DNA of 35,776 nt. Origin: an uncultured Prevotellaceae bacterium. GTDB lineage: Bacteria > Bacteroidota > Bacteroidia > Bacteroidales > Bacteroidaceae. Below, piece by piece: positions 34,952 through 35,776 of the stretch (position 1 is its first letter; every line of letters begins with the position of its first letter). The stretch covers positions 1-35,776 of the forward strand of contig ONKB01000077.1 in the NCBI GenBank assembly GCA_900318305.1. Reading direction: 5' to 3'. Position numbers and translations under genes: made by a program. Below the pieces are notes generated by a model. The model made no database searches. It worked only from the letters and a program-made list of their open reading frames with translations, and was not told the origin of the DNA.

Positions 34952-35497
34952 ATGAGAATAATTGTTTTTTTACTGGGTATAGGACTTGTGTGTTTTGCTT
35001 CATGCAACAGCAATGGTAATGATGCTAAGACTGAGAATTCTGATACTATCCTGTCGTTTGATGAAACGCTGAATCATGGTATAATTGAGATGACAACATT
35101 CCATCTTACTGACACTATATCATATAAAGGACATGTATATAAGTATGATATTGTGCGTGTCTCTGATTCCACTTTGGCTCTCATTAAGGATGCAGAGACC
35201 CAAAAGGTATATATGGATAATCACGTTGAGTTGAGTATTATGCGTGATGGAGAGTCTTTCTATTCAAAAGTATTTACAAAAAATGATTTTGTGAATTTTT
35301 TGGACACGGGATTCCAGACTAACGGTTTGCTTGAGGGGTTTGTGTTTGATAAAACCACAGAAGACGGCTTGCGTTTTGCAACAAGTATTTCGTATCCTCA
35401 AAGTGATATGTATATACCTTTGACAGTTACCGTCAAGACAAATGGCTCTATAGTTATTGCAAAAGAAAATTTAATTGAAACTGAGTCTGAAAATTAA
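34952..35497 (+). CDS. DUF4738-like lipoprotein
   Basis: 181 residues with lipobox CFASC (Cys18). The mature part carries DTILSFDETLNHGIIEMTTF, YKYDIVRVSDSTL, a basic/aromatic FTKNDFVNFLD helix, and LEGFVFDKTTEDGLRFATSISYPQSDMYIPL. From memory this fits the DUF4738 lipoproteins of Bacteroides/Prevotella, which have no known function. The frame is open 22 codons upstream, but that stretch spans the promoter box; the ATG at 34952 starts the signal peptide MRIIVFLLGIGLVCFASC. It is monocistronic and faces the cut-off gene at the right edge. Confidence 0.75.
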   Translation: MRIIVFLLGIGLVCFASCNSNGNDAKTENSDTILSFDETLNHGIIEMTTFHLTDTISYKGHVYKYDIVRVSDSTLALIKDAETQKVYMDNHVELSIMRDGESFYSKVFTKNDFVNFLDTGFQTNGLLEGFVFDKTTEDGLRFATSISYPQSDMYIPLTVTVKTNGSIVIAKENLIETESEN

Positions 35498-35608
35498 ACT
35501 CCTCAAACTTAGAGGGAGAGTTTTCCAATCCAAACCTTATACTTTTTGAACTCCTTAAACCTCTTGAACCCTTAAACTCTCTCCCTTGAGGGAGGGTCGG
35601 GGAGAGGC
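35498..35608. repeat. REP-like intergenic block with nested inverted repeats
   Basis: A purine/pyrimidine-skewed 111-nt spacer. GAGGGAGAGTTT (35512-35523) can pair with AAACTCTCTCCC (35574-35585), and CTCCCTTGAGGGAG (35581-35594) and CTCTCCC...GGGGAGAG (to 35606) are nested inside. Between them CTTAAAC, CTTGAAC and CTTAAAC recur at short intervals. It resembles the dispersed 'ctcccttgagggag...ggggagag' elements I recall from Bacteroidetes genomes, and may also terminate both flanking genes. Confidence 0.45.
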
Positions 35609-35776
35609 TCATTTCATCACTTTCCTTGTCGTACCGTCGTTGTAGCGGATGATGTTGAGGCCCTTCTTGGGTGTCTGAATCCTCCGACCTTGCAGGTCGT
35701 AGCACCCCACCTCCTTGGCGTCGGCACTGACTTTGACCTGGCTGATGCCAGCCGGGATGATTTCCTTGACGCCGCC
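35609..35776 (-). CDS. C-terminal sorting-like tail of a secreted protein (cut by window edge)
   Basis: The last 55 codons of a minus-strand gene entering from the right. The end EVGCYDLQGRRIQTPKKGLNIIR followed by YNDGTTRKVMK and TGA is the compact beta tail found on many secreted Prevotella proteins (YDLQGR ... KGLYI...GKKV), related to type IX secretion sorting domains. The same module ends the protein at 21235. By count, 95 of 168 bases are G or C (57%), clearly above the rest of the window. The identity of the main domain lies outside. Confidence 0.75.
   Translation of the reverse strand, partial: GGVKEIIPAGISQVKVSADAKEVGCYDLQGRRIQTPKKGLNIIRYNDGTTRKVMK

Noticed and set aside
35454-35705. 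83-codon minus-strand frame across the repeat block
   Set aside because: Shifted relative to the true frame, whose YDLQGR tail ends at 35609; includes the non-coding repeat.

Overview
The window is a chromosomal segment of a Bacteroidales bacterium, most likely a Prevotella-type organism (Prevotellaceae). The main reasons are the lineage-typical proteins (DUF3078 barrel, DUF4296 and DUF4270 lipoproteins, the long IleRS2-type IleS, OmpA-like barrel proteins, C-terminal sorting-type tails) and the recurring promoter box TAnnTTTG, the -7 element of the Bacteroidetes primary sigma factor, in front of nearly every transcription unit. Visible Shine-Dalgarno sequences are rare, as expected for this phylum. 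I see no CRISPR array, insertion sequence, prophage or rRNA.

Layout. Positions 1-4600 (minus): a cut-off family 2 glycosyltransferase, an S9 serine peptidase and yidC, preceded by a remnant of an HU-like DNA-binding protein gene. Positions 4600-8560: a gene-poor leader with phased A-tracts, an unknown lipoprotein, a DUF3078 outer-membrane barrel, and a convergent secreted endonuclease/exonuclease/phosphatase-family protein. Positions 8640-14180 (plus): a tight operon of ileS, a DksA/TraR-like protein, lspA and a DUF4296 lipoprotein. Positions 14175-16320: divergent nspC (polyamine synthesis) and a YhcC-type radical SAM gene. Positions 16380-22360 (plus): a 950-residue coiled-coil lipoprotein, a lipocalin-like lipoprotein that starts inside the previous stop codon, an OmpA-type protein, a strong terminator, and a secreted protein with a C-terminal sorting-like tail. 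Positions 22427-25124: a barrel protein, mscL and divergent gapA. Positions 25190-27940: miaA and aspS, convergent on a 38-bp perfect palindrome. Positions 28058-31652 (minus): thrS-infC-rpmI-rplT followed by tRNA-Pro(TGG). Positions 31700-35776: a leaderless yigZ, an operon of a glycogen-synthase-like half protein plus a DUF4270 lipoprotein, a DUF4738-like lipoprotein, a repeat-like block, and the GC-rich 3' end of a gene leaving the window.

How the genes fit together. Two themes dominate. One is translation: IleRS, AspRS, ThrRS, IF3, L35, L20, MiaA and tRNA-Pro. The other is envelope building: YidC inserts membrane proteins, LspA matures lipoproteins, and at least six lipoproteins and three or four barrels are encoded nearby. 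The least explained unit is the 16467-21164 cluster. Its layout and codon use suggest an abundant, surface-anchored coiled-coil structure made together with a lipocalin-like partner and a peptidoglycan-binding OmpA protein. The clearest mechanistic oddity is the swapped HIGH signature (GIHH) in IleS, which the literature on IleRS2 links to very strong mupirocin resistance.
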